From Streptomyces sp. V3I8 (GTDB lineage Bacteria; Actinomycetota; Actinomycetes; Streptomycetales; Streptomycetaceae), in NCBI RefSeq assembly GCF_030817535.1, contig NZ_JAUSZL010000002.1, forward strand, positions 8,618,001-8,682,000: 64,000 nucleotides of DNA, in the 5' to 3' direction. This document shows positions 39,634-48,001 of this stretch, one piece after another. The translations under genes and the position numbers were made by a program. Within the stretch, counting starts at the first letter, position 1; every line of letters starts with the position of its first letter. A model generated the notes under the pieces. It was not told where the DNA came from. It saw only the letters and a list, made by a program, of their open reading frames with translations, and ran no database searches.

Positions 39634-40383
39634 TCAGATCTGGTTCTCACCGCCGTCGACGTACAGGTTGGCGCCCATCATGTAGCTGCTGTCCGCGGAG
39701 GCGAGGAAGGCGACCGCCGCGGCGACCTCCTCCGGTCGTCCGATCCGGCCGATCGCGACCTCGGCGCCGAGTTTCGCCTTGAAGGCGGCCGCGTTCTCCT
39801 CGCCGACGAGTTCGGTGATGCCGGAGGTGTCGATCGGCCCGGGCGAGATCGCGTTGACACGAACGCCCCGGCTGCTGAGTTCGTTGGCCCAGGTCCGCGC
39901 GAAGGACCGGACGGCGGCCTTGGACGCCGCGTACGCGCCGAACGCCGGTGTGCCGTGGTCGGCGGCGCTGGAGGCGTTCAGGATCACCGAGGCTCCGTCG
40001 TTGAGGAGCGGCAGTGCCTTCTGCACGGTCAGCAGTGTTCCCTTGACGTTGACCGCGAAGACGCGGTCGAAGTCCTCGCCGGTGATCTGCTCCAGCGTCG
40101 CGAACGAGGCGGTGGCCGCGTTGGCGAACAGCACGTCCAGGCCCTGCCCGTGCTCGCGCACCGCGTCGTACAGGCGGTCCAGGTCGGCCGCGTCCGTGAT
40201 GTCGCCCGGCACCGCGGTGACCGCGGAACCGATGGACTCCACCGCCTCCTTCAGCTCGGCCTCACGTCGCCCGGTGATGAACACGTGCGCCCCCTCGGCG
40301 ACCAGCCGTGCGGCGGTGGCCCGGCCGATCCCTCGTGTCCCGCCGCCCGTGACGACGGCCGTCCTGCCTTCGAGTGTTCCCAT
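39634..40383 (-). CDS. SDR-family oxidoreductase
   Basis: 249 residues from ATG 40383 with GGAGGGA. RTAVVTGGGTRGIGRATAAR (cofactor loop), DVLFANAATASFATLEQITG, VILNASSAADHGTPAFGAYA (catalytic Ser), YAASKAAVRSFARTWANELS (Tyr/Lys) and GVRVNAISPGPIDTSGITEL. Classical SDR of the FabG/3-ketoacyl reductase type with NNAG replaced by NAAT. A divergent TetR gene and two operator copies between them point to induction by a small molecule that may also be the substrate. Confidence 0.94.
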   Translation of the reverse strand: MGTLEGRTAVVTGGGTRGIGRATAARLVAEGAHVFITGRREAELKEAVESIGSAVTAVPGDITDAADLDRLYDAVREHGQGLDVLFANAATASFATLEQITGEDFDRVFAVNVKGTLLTVQKALPLLNDGASVILNASSAADHGTPAFGAYAASKAAVRSFARTWANELSSRGVRVNAISPGPIDTSGITELVGEENAAAFKAKLGAEVAIGRIGRPEEVAAAVAFLASADSSYMMGANLYVDGGENQI

Positions 40384-40401
40384 GACGTGATCCCTCCATA
40401 G

Positions 40402-40459
40402 TTCTGTTCCGACCGGAACAGAATGAGACCGTAGCACTTCCGTTCCGCTCGGTACAGAA
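40402..40459. promoter_or_regulatory. Tandem TetR operators in the SDR/TetR promoter
   Basis: TTCTGTTCC-GACC-GGAACAGAA (40402-40423) is a perfect 9-bp inverted repeat; a second copy TTCCGTTCC-GCTC-GGTACAGAA (40438-40459) has two or three mismatches. Their starts are 36 bp apart, and the second touches the TetR ribosome site. Typical arrangement for mutual repression of both genes. Confidence 0.75.
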
Positions 40460-40464
40460 GGAGT

Positions 40465-41085
40465 ATGATGCGAGGTGTGGAAGCTACGGGTAGGGCGCCG
40501 ATCGGCCGGCCGCGAGGGTTCGACACCGAAGAGGCCCTGCAGCGGGCCATGGTCGTCTTCTGGGAACACGGCTACGACGGCGTCAGCCTGACCGATCTGA
40601 CCCGCGCCATGGGAATCACCAAGACCAGCATGTACGCGGCCTTCGGCAACAAGGAGGACCTCTTCCGAAAGGCCCTGGAGCGCTACGCCGAGGGCCCCGC
40701 CTCCTACAGCGCCAGCGCACTGCGGGAGACCACCGCCAGGGACGTGGCCGCCGCCTACCTGGCCGGCTCCGTCCGGGCCTCCACCCAGGACGGCTGTCCC
40801 GCCGGCTGTCTCGGTGTCCAGGGCTTCCTGGCTGCGGGCCACCTCGGACCGAGCGCCGCTGACGCGCTCGCCGCATGGCGCAACGACAACCGGGCGCACC
40901 TTCGTGACCGCTTCCGGCGGGCCGTCGACGAAGGCGACCTGCCTGCCGGCACCGACCCGGACACCCTCGCCCGCTACCTCATGACCATGGCGAACGGCAT
41001 CGCGGTCCAGGCGGCCACGGGCGCCACCCGCGACGAACTCCAGCGGGTCGCGGACGCCGCCCTCCACAACTGGCCACCCGCCTGA
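40465..41085 (+). CDS. TetR-family regulator
   Basis: 206 residues from ATG 40465 (AGAAGGAG site). HTH: GFDTEEALQRAMVVFWEHGY, DGVSLTDLTRAMGITKTSMY, AAFGNKEDLFRKALERY. The ligand domain has GCPAGCLGVQGFLAAGHLGP, a cysteine pair seen in the TetR group that regulates SDR/oxidoreductase genes, and ARYLMTMANGIAVQAATGAT. It should bind the two operators upstream and repress the divergent SDR. The two Cys in GCPAGC are candidate redox or electrophile sensors (inference). Confidence 0.93.
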   Translation: MMRGVEATGRAPIGRPRGFDTEEALQRAMVVFWEHGYDGVSLTDLTRAMGITKTSMYAAFGNKEDLFRKALERYAEGPASYSASALRETTARDVAAAYLAGSVRASTQDGCPAGCLGVQGFLAAGHLGPSAADALAAWRNDNRAHLRDRFRRAVDEGDLPAGTDPDTLARYLMTMANGIAVQAATGATRDELQRVADAALHNWPPA

Positions 41086-41314
41086 GCCGGACGGCGTCCT
41101 CGGCGCGACTCACGCGCGGCCCCGTGACGGGATCGGACGGTGAGGACGATCTTGCCCCGGAGGTGACCGCCGTCCCCACGGCGACTGGGCCGGGCCTCCG
41201 CCGGAGTGCCGCGTACCGTACCCTCTCGGTCGCGTCTGCGTCTGCGGCGGCGCCCGAACGCGGCCAGGCGCGCGGTCCCCGACCGTGCGCGGCGGAAACC
41301 GTGCTGACGGGAAG

Positions 41315-42307
41315 TCAGGTCGATTCGCGCACCACGAGTTCGTTCGGCATGATCACCGGGCTCGTGGGACCGCCGTCGATCAGGCTGAGCAGCAGGTGGA
41401 CGGCGGCGGTCGCCTGGTCGGCCATCGGACTGCGCACCGAGGTGAGCGCGGGGCTGGTGTAGGACGCGGCTTCTATGTCGTCGAAGCCGACGACCGCCAC
41501 GTCTTCGGGGACGCGTCGGCCCGCTCGATGGAGGGTGCGCAGGGCTCCGATCGCCATCAGGTCGTTGGCCGCGAACACGGCATCGAGGTCGGGATCGTCC
41601 TCCAGGAGCTGGTGCATGGCTTCGGCGCCGGAGACCCTGGTGAAGTCGCCCAGCGCCACGATGGAGCGACGGCCGGTGTCACGCAGCGTCCTGCGGTAGC
41701 CGTCGAGACGCTCACGCGCCTCGTAGAGTTCGAGCGGGCCGGTGATGGTGGCGATCCGGCGCCGGCCGCGCTCCAGGAGATGGTGCACGGCCAGTGCGGC
41801 TCCGCCGGCGTTGTCCAGGGCCACGTACGGGACGTCCTGTGCGGAGGTGCGGTTGAAGGACACGACGGGCAGCCCCTGCCGGGCCAGCGCGGCCGGCAGC
41901 GGATCCGTACCGTGCAGGGCGACCAGGAGCACGCCGTCCACATGCCCGCCGGCGATGTACTGCACCACTCTGGTCCGGCTCTGGTCCGATTCCGCGAGCA
42001 TGAGCACGAGCCGCTTGCCCGCTGTCTCCAGCTCTCTGCTGACGGCGCGGACCACGGCGGAGAAGAGGGGATCGTCGGAGACGACCCCCTGAGGCGGGTC
42101 GGAGACCACCACGGCGAGGGTGTCCGTGCGGCGGGTGACGAGGTTGCGTGCCGCCCCGTTGGGCACGTAGCCCAGTTCGTCCACGGCCCGCATGACGACG
42201 TCCCGGATCTGCGGGGCGACCGTCGTCTCGCCGTTGATGACGCGGGAGACGCTTGATTTGGACACGCCCGCCCGGGCGGCGACCACTTCGAGAGTGGGAC
42301 GTTTCAT
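41315..42307 (-). CDS. LacI-family sugar-responsive repressor
   Basis: 330 residues from ATG 42307. HTH: TLEVVAARAGVSKSSVSRVI plus hinge NGAARNLVTRRT (YVPN start). The effector domain has VVVSDPPQGVVSDDPLFSAV, GGHVDGVLLVALHG, LPVVSFNRTSAQDVPYVALD, AVFAANDLMAIGALRTL and VAVVGFDDIEAASYTSPALT. It is divergent from a secreted beta-glucanase set, and a GGGAGCGCTCCC palindrome of the type recognised by Streptomyces CebR-like repressors lies in the glucanase promoter. It likely derepresses on a beta-gluco-oligosaccharide. Confidence 0.94.
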   Translation of the reverse strand: MKRPTLEVVAARAGVSKSSVSRVINGETTVAPQIRDVVMRAVDELGYVPNGAARNLVTRRTDTLAVVVSDPPQGVVSDDPLFSAVVRAVSRELETAGKRLVLMLAESDQSRTRVVQYIAGGHVDGVLLVALHGTDPLPAALARQGLPVVSFNRTSAQDVPYVALDNAGGAALAVHHLLERGRRRIATITGPLELYEARERLDGYRRTLRDTGRRSIVALGDFTRVSGAEAMHQLLEDDPDLDAVFAANDLMAIGALRTLHRAGRRVPEDVAVVGFDDIEAASYTSPALTSVRSPMADQATAAVHLLLSLIDGGPTSPVIMPNELVVREST

Positions 42308-42558
42308 GCCCGTCCGTCCCCTGTGTCGCCGCCCTGGTTCGTGCGCGGCGAGGGTTTTCTCATCGGGTCGACCTCCGGCTCTGCGTCATGGCGATGCAAG
42401 CAGCGTATCCGCAGGCCGGGGCGGCACGAGCATGCCCAGGAGCACGTCTCCTCTCGCGCCCCCCACGTGACCTTCGGCATGCGGTGGAGGCTGTGAGAGA
42501 CCGCTCCCTCCATGTGTCTCAGGTATTACGGCGTTGTTTTTTCGAGGTGAAAGGGCTC

Positions 42559-42607
42559 TTGACAGCGACTTCCAGTCGCTCCATCCTCCCCTTCAGGGAG
42601 CGCTCCC
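42559..42607 (+). promoter_or_regulatory. Glucanase promoter with LacI-type operator
   Basis: TTGACA (42559-42564), a 17-bp spacer and CATCCT (42582-42587) form a plausible promoter. The palindrome GGGAGCGCTCCC (42596-42607) sits at about the start site, as a roadblock operator. A half-site GACCGCTCCC is at about 42499-42508. The rest of 42308-42635 has no gene. Confidence 0.65.
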
Positions 42608-42635
42608 TCACCTCCCCCCACTTGAGGAGTCGCCC

Positions 42636-44354
42636 GTGCAACCGCCGCTGCGCCGCTTCGGTTTATTCCTTGCCCTCGTGGCCTCACTGCTCGCCTTCAT
42701 CGCTCTTCCCGCTCCTGCCGCTCAGGCGGCGGAGGTCCTGCTCTCCCAGGGAAAGACCGCCACAGCCTCGAGCACCGAGGGAGTCTTCAGCGCCCGGAGC
42801 GCCGTCGACGGCGACCCCGGGACGCGGTGGTCCAGCGCCTTCGCCGATCCGCAGTGGATACAGGTCGACCTCGGGGCGAGTGCCGAGATCAGCCGGGTCG
42901 TCCTCAACTGGGAAGCCGCCTACGGCACCGCGTTCAGGATCGAGACATCGGCCGACGCGCAGAGGTGGACCGTCGTCCACCAGACGGCCACGGGTACGGG
43001 CGGCACCCAGAGTCTGGCCGTCTCCGGCACCGGCCGCTATGTGCGCATGTACGGCACGCAGCGCGCCACCGCCTACGGCTACTCGCTGTGGGAGTTCCAG
43101 GTGTACGGCACCGCCGGCGGTTCTGGTGGTGACACCGGCAGACTGCTCTCCTACGGCAGGCCGGGCGCGGCTTCTTCCTCCCAGAGCGACCAGAACTGCT
43201 GGGAGTGCACGCCGACCAGGGCTTTCGACCGGGATCCGGCCTCCCGCTGGGCCACGAGCCCCACCACGGGATGGACCGATCCGGGCTGGATCTCCATCGA
43301 TCTCGGCGCGACGGCACAGATCGACAAGGTCGTCCTGCAGTGGGATCCCGCCTACGCCAAGTCCTTCCAGATCCAGGTCTCGCCGAACGGAACCGACTGG
43401 ACGCCGATCTATTCGACCACGTCCGGCACGGGCTTCAAGCAGACGCTGGCCGTCTCCGGCACCGGCCGCTATGTGCGCATGTACGGCACGCAGCGCGCCA
43501 CCGCCTACGGCTACTCGCTGTGGGAGTTCCAGGTGTACGGCACCGGTGGCGATCCGATACCCGCTCCGCCCCTGCCGAGTGACCCCGCGAATCCGCCACG
43601 ACTGGTGTGGAGCGACGATTTCGACGGTGCCGCGGGCAGCAGGCCCGACTCCTCGAAGTGGAGGGCCGATCCGGGCACCGGGCCGAACAACGAGCTGGAG
43701 TACTACACCGACCATCGCAACGCCGCACTGGACGGGTCGGGGCACCTGGTGATGGAGGCACGCAAGGAGGCCACCGCGGGATCGTCGTGCCCGAGCGACC
43801 CGCTGAGCGGCAGCACCACCTGCCAGTACACCTCGGCGCGGATGAACACCGGCGCGACGTTCCAGTTCACCTACGGGCGCGTCGAAGCACGCATCAAGGT
43901 GCCCAAGGGCAACGGTCTGTGGCCCGCGTTCTGGATGATGGGCGCCGACTTCCTGACGGGCCGGCCGTGGCCGTACAACGGCGAGGTCGACATCATGGAA
44001 ATCCTCGGCAAGGACGTGAAGACCGCCTACTCGACCGTCCACGCGCCCGCCTACAACGGCGGAGGCGGAATCGGCGCGCCGTACACACTGCCCGGGAACG
44101 CCGACTACTCCGACGACTTCCACACCTGGGTCGCCGACTGGAACAGCAAGGGCATCACCTACAGCCTGGACGGCCGGACCGTCTTCTCCCTCGACAAGGA
44201 CCAGGTGGAGCAGACACGCGGACCGTGGATCTTCGACCACCCCCACTACATGATCCTCAACCTGGCGGTCGGAGGTGACTGGCCGGGCCCGACAGACGCC
44301 AGTACCCCCTTCCCCGCCAAGATGATCGTCGACCACGTGCGGGTCTACCAGTAG
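42636..44354 (+). CDS. Secreted GH16 endo-beta-1,3-glucanase with two F5/8 type C (discoidin-like) domains
   Basis: 572 residues from GTG 42636 (GAGGAG site). Signal peptide LFLALVASLLAFIALPAPAA. Two F5/8C-type modules (about 30-155 and 170-300), each ending in the same RYVRMYGTQRATAYGYSLWE stretch. The GH16 domain (about 320-572) has WSDDFDGAAGSRPDSSKW, TYGRVEARIKVPKGNGLWPA, catalytic motif GEVDIMEILG (the two Glu) and MILNLAVGGDWPGPTD. It should cut laminarin-type beta-1,3-glucan, as in fungal walls. Unusual that the binding modules precede the catalytic domain. First gene of a set with a CBM6-DUF1996 and a DUF305 protein. Confidence 0.94.
   Translation: MQPPLRRFGLFLALVASLLAFIALPAPAAQAAEVLLSQGKTATASSTEGVFSARSAVDGDPGTRWSSAFADPQWIQVDLGASAEISRVVLNWEAAYGTAFRIETSADAQRWTVVHQTATGTGGTQSLAVSGTGRYVRMYGTQRATAYGYSLWEFQVYGTAGGSGGDTGRLLSYGRPGAASSSQSDQNCWECTPTRAFDRDPASRWATSPTTGWTDPGWISIDLGATAQIDKVVLQWDPAYAKSFQIQVSPNGTDWTPIYSTTSGTGFKQTLAVSGTGRYVRMYGTQRATAYGYSLWEFQVYGTGGDPIPAPPLPSDPANPPRLVWSDDFDGAAGSRPDSSKWRADPGTGPNNELEYYTDHRNAALDGSGHLVMEARKEATAGSSCPSDPLSGSTTCQYTSARMNTGATFQFTYGRVEARIKVPKGNGLWPAFWMMGADFLTGRPWPYNGEVDIMEILGKDVKTAYSTVHAPAYNGGGGIGAPYTLPGNADYSDDFHTWVADWNSKGITYSLDGRTVFSLDKDQVEQTRGPWIFDHPHYMILNLAVGGDWPGPTDASTPFPAKMIVDHVRVYQ
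43014..43113 (+). repeat. Exact 100-bp direct repeat, copy 1 (glucanase binding domain 1)
   Basis: Identical to 43446-43545 over 100 bp, in the 3' part of the first F5/8C module. The flanking parts of the modules differ, so the identity is due to recent conversion rather than simple conservation. Confidence 0.9.
43446..43545 (+). repeat. Exact 100-bp direct repeat, copy 2 (glucanase binding domain 2)
   Basis: Second copy of the repeat at 43014-43113, 432 bp downstream and in the same reading frame; recombination between them would neatly delete one binding module (144 codons). Confidence 0.9.
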
Positions 44355-44422
44355 CCCCCGACGCTCGTCCCGTCGCCCCTGACGCTCGTCCCCGTCATCC
44401 CCGATGCCCGTGAGGAAGTGAG

Positions 44423-45793
44423 ATGCGCAGACATCCCGTCCATCTGTACACACTGTTGGTGAGCGCTCTGGTGGTCGTGCTGACCGCTGCCCTGAGCCTG
44501 ACCGTCTCGGCCCCGAAGGCGCAGGCCGCGACGGTCACCGTCCAGGCCGAATCCTATGCAGCCCAGTCGGGCGTCGCGCTGGAGGCGACCGCGGACACCG
44601 GAGGCGGACAGAACGCCGCGTTCCTCGCCGACGGCGACTGGATGCGCTTCGACAACGTCGACCTCGGCGTGGCCGGCCGGATGACGGTGTCGGCCCGGAT
44701 CGCTTCCGCGGTCGGCTCGGGCACCGTGGAACTGCGTACCACCAGCGCGACCGGACCGCTGCTCGCCGTCGTACCGGTCTCCCCGACCGGCGGCTGGCAG
44801 AACTGGGCGACCCGGGCCACCGAGGTCACCACCCACCCCACCGGCGCACAGACGGTGTTCGCCGTGCTGCGCGGCACGACACCGGGCGACTTCGTCAACA
44901 TCAACTGGTTCTCCTTCGTCGGCGAGGGGGGCGGCGCGGAGGCCGGGTGGGTCCCCGTCGACCAGGCCAAGTGGAACGCCCAGCTGACGCAGTTCCGCGC
45001 GATGACGCCGGCCGCGGTGCCCGCCGGTGTGGTCCGCGTCCCGGAGTTCAACGCCACCTGCACCTACAGTCACTCCAAGCCGGACGACCCCATCGTCCTG
45101 CCGGGCCTTCCCGGCGCGTCCCACATGCACAGCTTCTTCGGCAACAAGAGCACCGACGCGTTCTCCACGACCCAGTCGCTGCTGGCCAACGTGCCGACCA
45201 GCTGCACCCCTGCCAACGACCTCTCGGCGTACTGGATCCCCACCCTCTACGAGGGCGACAGGGCCGTCGAACCCGAAGGCATGATCGTCTACTACGGCTC
45301 CCGGCTCTCCGACCCCTCGGCGACCGTGCCGTTCCCGCAGGGGTTCCGCATGATCGCGGGTAGCGCCAAGACACAGACGCCCACCCCGGCGGGCTCACCG
45401 GGCCAGTTCTGGTGCGCGGGCGAGGGCGGTGAGATCGGCCGCAGCGCCGACGGCAACTGGCCGCGCTGCGCGCCGAAAGCCCACCTCACCCACCAGCTCG
45501 TCTTCCCCGACTGCTGGGACGGCAAGAACCTCGACAGTCCCGACCACAAGTCGCACGTGGCGTTCACCTACGACGGCAAGTGCAGCGGCGCCTACCCCGT
45601 CGCCATCCCCAACCTCTCCTTCGTCACCAGTTACCCGACCAGCGGCAGCACCGAAGGCTTCCGGCTGGCCTCGGGCATGGCATCGTCCATCCACGGTGAC
45701 TTCTTCAACGCCTGGGACAACGCCGCTCTCGGGCACCGCGTGAAGGACTGCCTCACCCAGAAGGCCAAATGCAACTCCGCCGGCACGTTCTGA
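44423..45793 (+). CDS. Secreted CBM6 plus DUF1996 protein
   Basis: 456 residues from ATG 44423 (GAGGAAG). Signal peptide LYTLLVSALVVVLTAALSLT. Residues about 38-155 form a CBM6-like module: VQAESYAAQSGVALEATADT, FLADGDWMRFDNVDLGVAGR and NINWFSFVGEG. Residues about 165-456 are DUF1996: FNATCTYSHSKPDDPIVLPG, ASHMHSFFGNKSTDAFSTTQ, AYWIPTLYEGDRAVEPEGMI and DSPDHKSHVAFTYDGKCSG. DUF1996 proteins are secreted and common next to cell-wall or glucan-degrading enzymes in fungi and actinomycetes; the HMHSFFGN motif hints at metal binding. Likely co-acts with the GH16 enzyme. Reaction unknown. Confidence 0.92.
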   Translation: MRRHPVHLYTLLVSALVVVLTAALSLTVSAPKAQAATVTVQAESYAAQSGVALEATADTGGGQNAAFLADGDWMRFDNVDLGVAGRMTVSARIASAVGSGTVELRTTSATGPLLAVVPVSPTGGWQNWATRATEVTTHPTGAQTVFAVLRGTTPGDFVNINWFSFVGEGGGAEAGWVPVDQAKWNAQLTQFRAMTPAAVPAGVVRVPEFNATCTYSHSKPDDPIVLPGLPGASHMHSFFGNKSTDAFSTTQSLLANVPTSCTPANDLSAYWIPTLYEGDRAVEPEGMIVYYGSRLSDPSATVPFPQGFRMIAGSAKTQTPTPAGSPGQFWCAGEGGEIGRSADGNWPRCAPKAHLTHQLVFPDCWDGKNLDSPDHKSHVAFTYDGKCSGAYPVAIPNLSFVTSYPTSGSTEGFRLASGMASSIHGDFFNAWDNAALGHRVKDCLTQKAKCNSAGTF

Positions 45794-46458
45794 CCCTGTG
45801 GTCGGCATGCGCCGTGGTCATGGCGCTGTCGGCTGTCGGCTGCACCGCGCAGCCGGCAGCCGGTACGCCGCCGACAGCCGGCGCGTCGCAGGCATCGGCC
45901 TTCAACGCGACCGACACCGCCTGGATCCTGTTGATGATCCCCATGACCGAGCGTGCGCGGGCCCTGACCGATCTGGCACCCTCCCGCACGGCGGACCCGG
46001 CCCTGACGGCGGTGGCGGCGAAGACCGGAGCGAAACTGCGCCAGGACCTGCGCCGCCTGCGTGCCGTGCTGCGGCTCTCGGGCGTCCCCGACACCCATCC
46101 CCACGAAGGGCACGACATGCCGGGCATGGTCAGCCCCGGCACCCTGGAGAAGGCGGCCGGCACGAACGGCCGTACGTTCGACCGTATCCTCACCGACGCG
46201 CTGCGCGCCCACCTCGCACAGTCCCGGATGCTCTGCGCCGGCGAGCGCACCCAGGGCCGGGCCGGCAAGGCGAAGGAACTGGCCGCGGCCATCGCGAAGA
46301 ACACCGCCGAACAGAACTCCTGGCTGGACGGACTGCGCCCGGCGCAGCCCGCCGAGCCCGGCGCAGAGACCACCCGCAGCGGTGGAGGCGAGCTCCACGA
46401 GGGGAGGGCATCCCGAACGGTCGCGGCGTCATGGGCAGTTCGGCCCGGACGGCGCTGA
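45769..46458 (+). CDS. DUF305 lipoprotein
   Basis: 229 residues. The ATG overlaps the DUF1996 gene by 25 nt, so translation is coupled. Lipobox VMALSAVGC gives a membrane-anchored lipoprotein. The helical DUF305 core includes TDTAWILLMIPMTERARALT, LRRLRAVLRLSGVPDTHPHE, GHDMPGMVSPGTLEKAAGTN and LAQSRMLCAGERTQGRAGKA. His and Met clusters (HPHEGHDMPGM) are typical of DUF305 and suggest copper or other metal binding. The C-terminal 35 residues look like shadow sequence and the real stop may be from a shortened gene. Link to glucan use: possibly metal supply for the partner. Confidence 0.85.
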   Translation: MQLRRHVLTLWSACAVVMALSAVGCTAQPAAGTPPTAGASQASAFNATDTAWILLMIPMTERARALTDLAPSRTADPALTAVAAKTGAKLRQDLRRLRAVLRLSGVPDTHPHEGHDMPGMVSPGTLEKAAGTNGRTFDRILTDALRAHLAQSRMLCAGERTQGRAGKAKELAAAIAKNTAEQNSWLDGLRPAQPAEPGAETTRSGGGELHEGRASRTVAASWAVRPGRR

Positions 46459-46622
46459 CGTCCCTCTGCTGTACGGCGTGACGCGGGTGAGCCCTCCGGA
46501 CCGGCCGGACCGGGCTCACCCGCGGCGCGACCGCTCGGTCATGTCGCCGAGGCCGACCGTGTCCTCCGTTGTCCCCGGCACCGTGATCGGCGCGCCGCCG
46601 TGAAACCGTTGGTGCAGCCGGG

Positions 46623-47594
46623 TCAGCGGGCGGCGAGAGCCGTACGGAGGGTGCTGACGGCCAGGCCGATGGCGGCCTCCGCACCGTGGGTCTCGCGCAG
46701 CGCGTTGAGCATCACGAAGTCGTGGATGACGCCCTGGAAACGCACGGCGGTGACGGGGACGCCGGCTTCGCGGAGCTTGTTGGCGTACGCCTCGCCCTCG
46801 TCGCGCAGGACGTCGGCCTCACCGGTGACGACCAGGGCCGGGGGCAGGCCGGTGAGCTGCTCGGTGGTGGCGCGCAGCGGGGAGGCGGTGATCTCGGCGC
46901 GCTGCTTCTCGTCGGTCGTGTACTGGTCCCAGAACCACTGCATGCCGTCGCGGCGCAGGAAGTAGCCCTCGGCGAACTGGTGGTAGGAGCCGGTGTCGAA
47001 GGAGGCGTCGGTGACCGGGTAGAACAACACCTGCTGGACGAGCGCCACGTCACCGCGCTCCTTGGCCATCAGGGTCAGGGCCGCGGTCATGTTGCCGCCG
47101 ACCGAGTCGCCCGCCACCGCCAGCCGGCCGCCGTCCAGTTCCTTGGACGCGCCCTGCTCGACGATCCAGCGGGCGACCGTGTAGTTCTGCTCGATGGCCA
47201 CGGGGTAGCGGGCCTCGGGGGAGAGGTCGTACTCCGGGAAGACCACGGCGGCGCCCGCACCGACGGCGAGCTCGCGCACGAGCCGGTCATGGGTGTGCGC
47301 GTTGCCGAACACCCAGCCCGCACCGTGGATGTAGAGGATCACCGGCAGCGGTCCCCCGGCACCGGCGGGCCGGACGATCCGTACGCGGACGCTGCCCGTG
47401 GGGCCGCCGGAGACGGTGATCCACTCCTCGTCCACCGCCGGCTTGTCGATCTCGCCGGACTGGACCTCGTCGACGGCCTTGCGGCCCTCGGCGGGCGCCA
47501 GGTCGAACAGGTACGGAGGATTCGCGGTCGCCTCGGCGAAGGCGGCTGCCGCCGGCTCGAGTACGGGTACCACGGGTTCCACGGCGTCGGACAT
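46623..47594 (-). CDS. HSL-family alpha/beta hydrolase
   Basis: 323 residues from ATG 47594 with CAGGAGA. LPVILYIHGAGWVFGNAHTH (oxyanion; Ala in HGAGW), VVFPEYDLSPEARYPVAIEQ, LAVAGDSVGGNMTAALTLMA (nucleophile; Val in GDSVGG), acid region VVTGEADVLRDEGEAYANKL and His in FQGVIHDFVMLNALRE. Intracellular. Reads toward the DUF305 gene. The 400-bp leader holds a long hairpin (47860-47889) shared with the STAND regulator locus. Substrate unknown. Confidence 0.92.
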   Translation of the reverse strand: MSDAVEPVVPVLEPAAAAFAEATANPPYLFDLAPAEGRKAVDEVQSGEIDKPAVDEEWITVSGGPTGSVRVRIVRPAGAGGPLPVILYIHGAGWVFGNAHTHDRLVRELAVGAGAAVVFPEYDLSPEARYPVAIEQNYTVARWIVEQGASKELDGGRLAVAGDSVGGNMTAALTLMAKERGDVALVQQVLFYPVTDASFDTGSYHQFAEGYFLRRDGMQWFWDQYTTDEKQRAEITASPLRATTEQLTGLPPALVVTGEADVLRDEGEAYANKLREAGVPVTAVRFQGVIHDFVMLNALRETHGAEAAIGLAVSTLRTALAAR

Positions 47595-47859
47595 GTGTAT
47601 CTCCTGGGCGGATCAAGAAGGTGGCCCCGCCGACGGACATCCCGGCGGGTGTACGGGGCGGCGGCGCTGAGCCCGCTCGGTCCCGGTTCCCACCCTAGGA
47701 GGGGCCGCGGAGACAGGTTGTCCGTCGGCGCACCGGCTCTGACCTGGCAGTGCACGGGGCGAGGACGGGGCTGGGACGGGACGCCCGTGCTCCCGGTCCC
47801 CGGACGCCGAGCGGCCGGCGCCGGGAGGGCTTGCCGCCGTGCACAGGAGAGCCCGCCGC

Positions 47860-47889
47860 CGTGCACGAGGAGAACGGTCCTCGTGCACG
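47860..47889. promoter_or_regulatory. Perfect 12-bp inverted repeat upstream of the HSL esterase
   Basis: CGTGCACGAGGA - GAACGG - TCCTCGTGCACG. It lies 266 bp upstream of the esterase start and 113 bp past the STAND regulator stop, in a gap (47595-48001) without genes. It could be a terminator-like hairpin for the STAND gene on the minus strand or an operator. Adjacent GCCGCCGTGCAC units repeat the same half-site. Confidence 0.5.
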
Positions 47890-48001
47890 CAGGGAGCGGA
47901 ATCGGACGCACGACACGCCTACCGTGGACGACATCGCCACCGGCACCACCCCTTCCGGTCCCTCCGCCGGCACGGGGCGGGCGTGCCGGACGGGGGACCG
48001 C

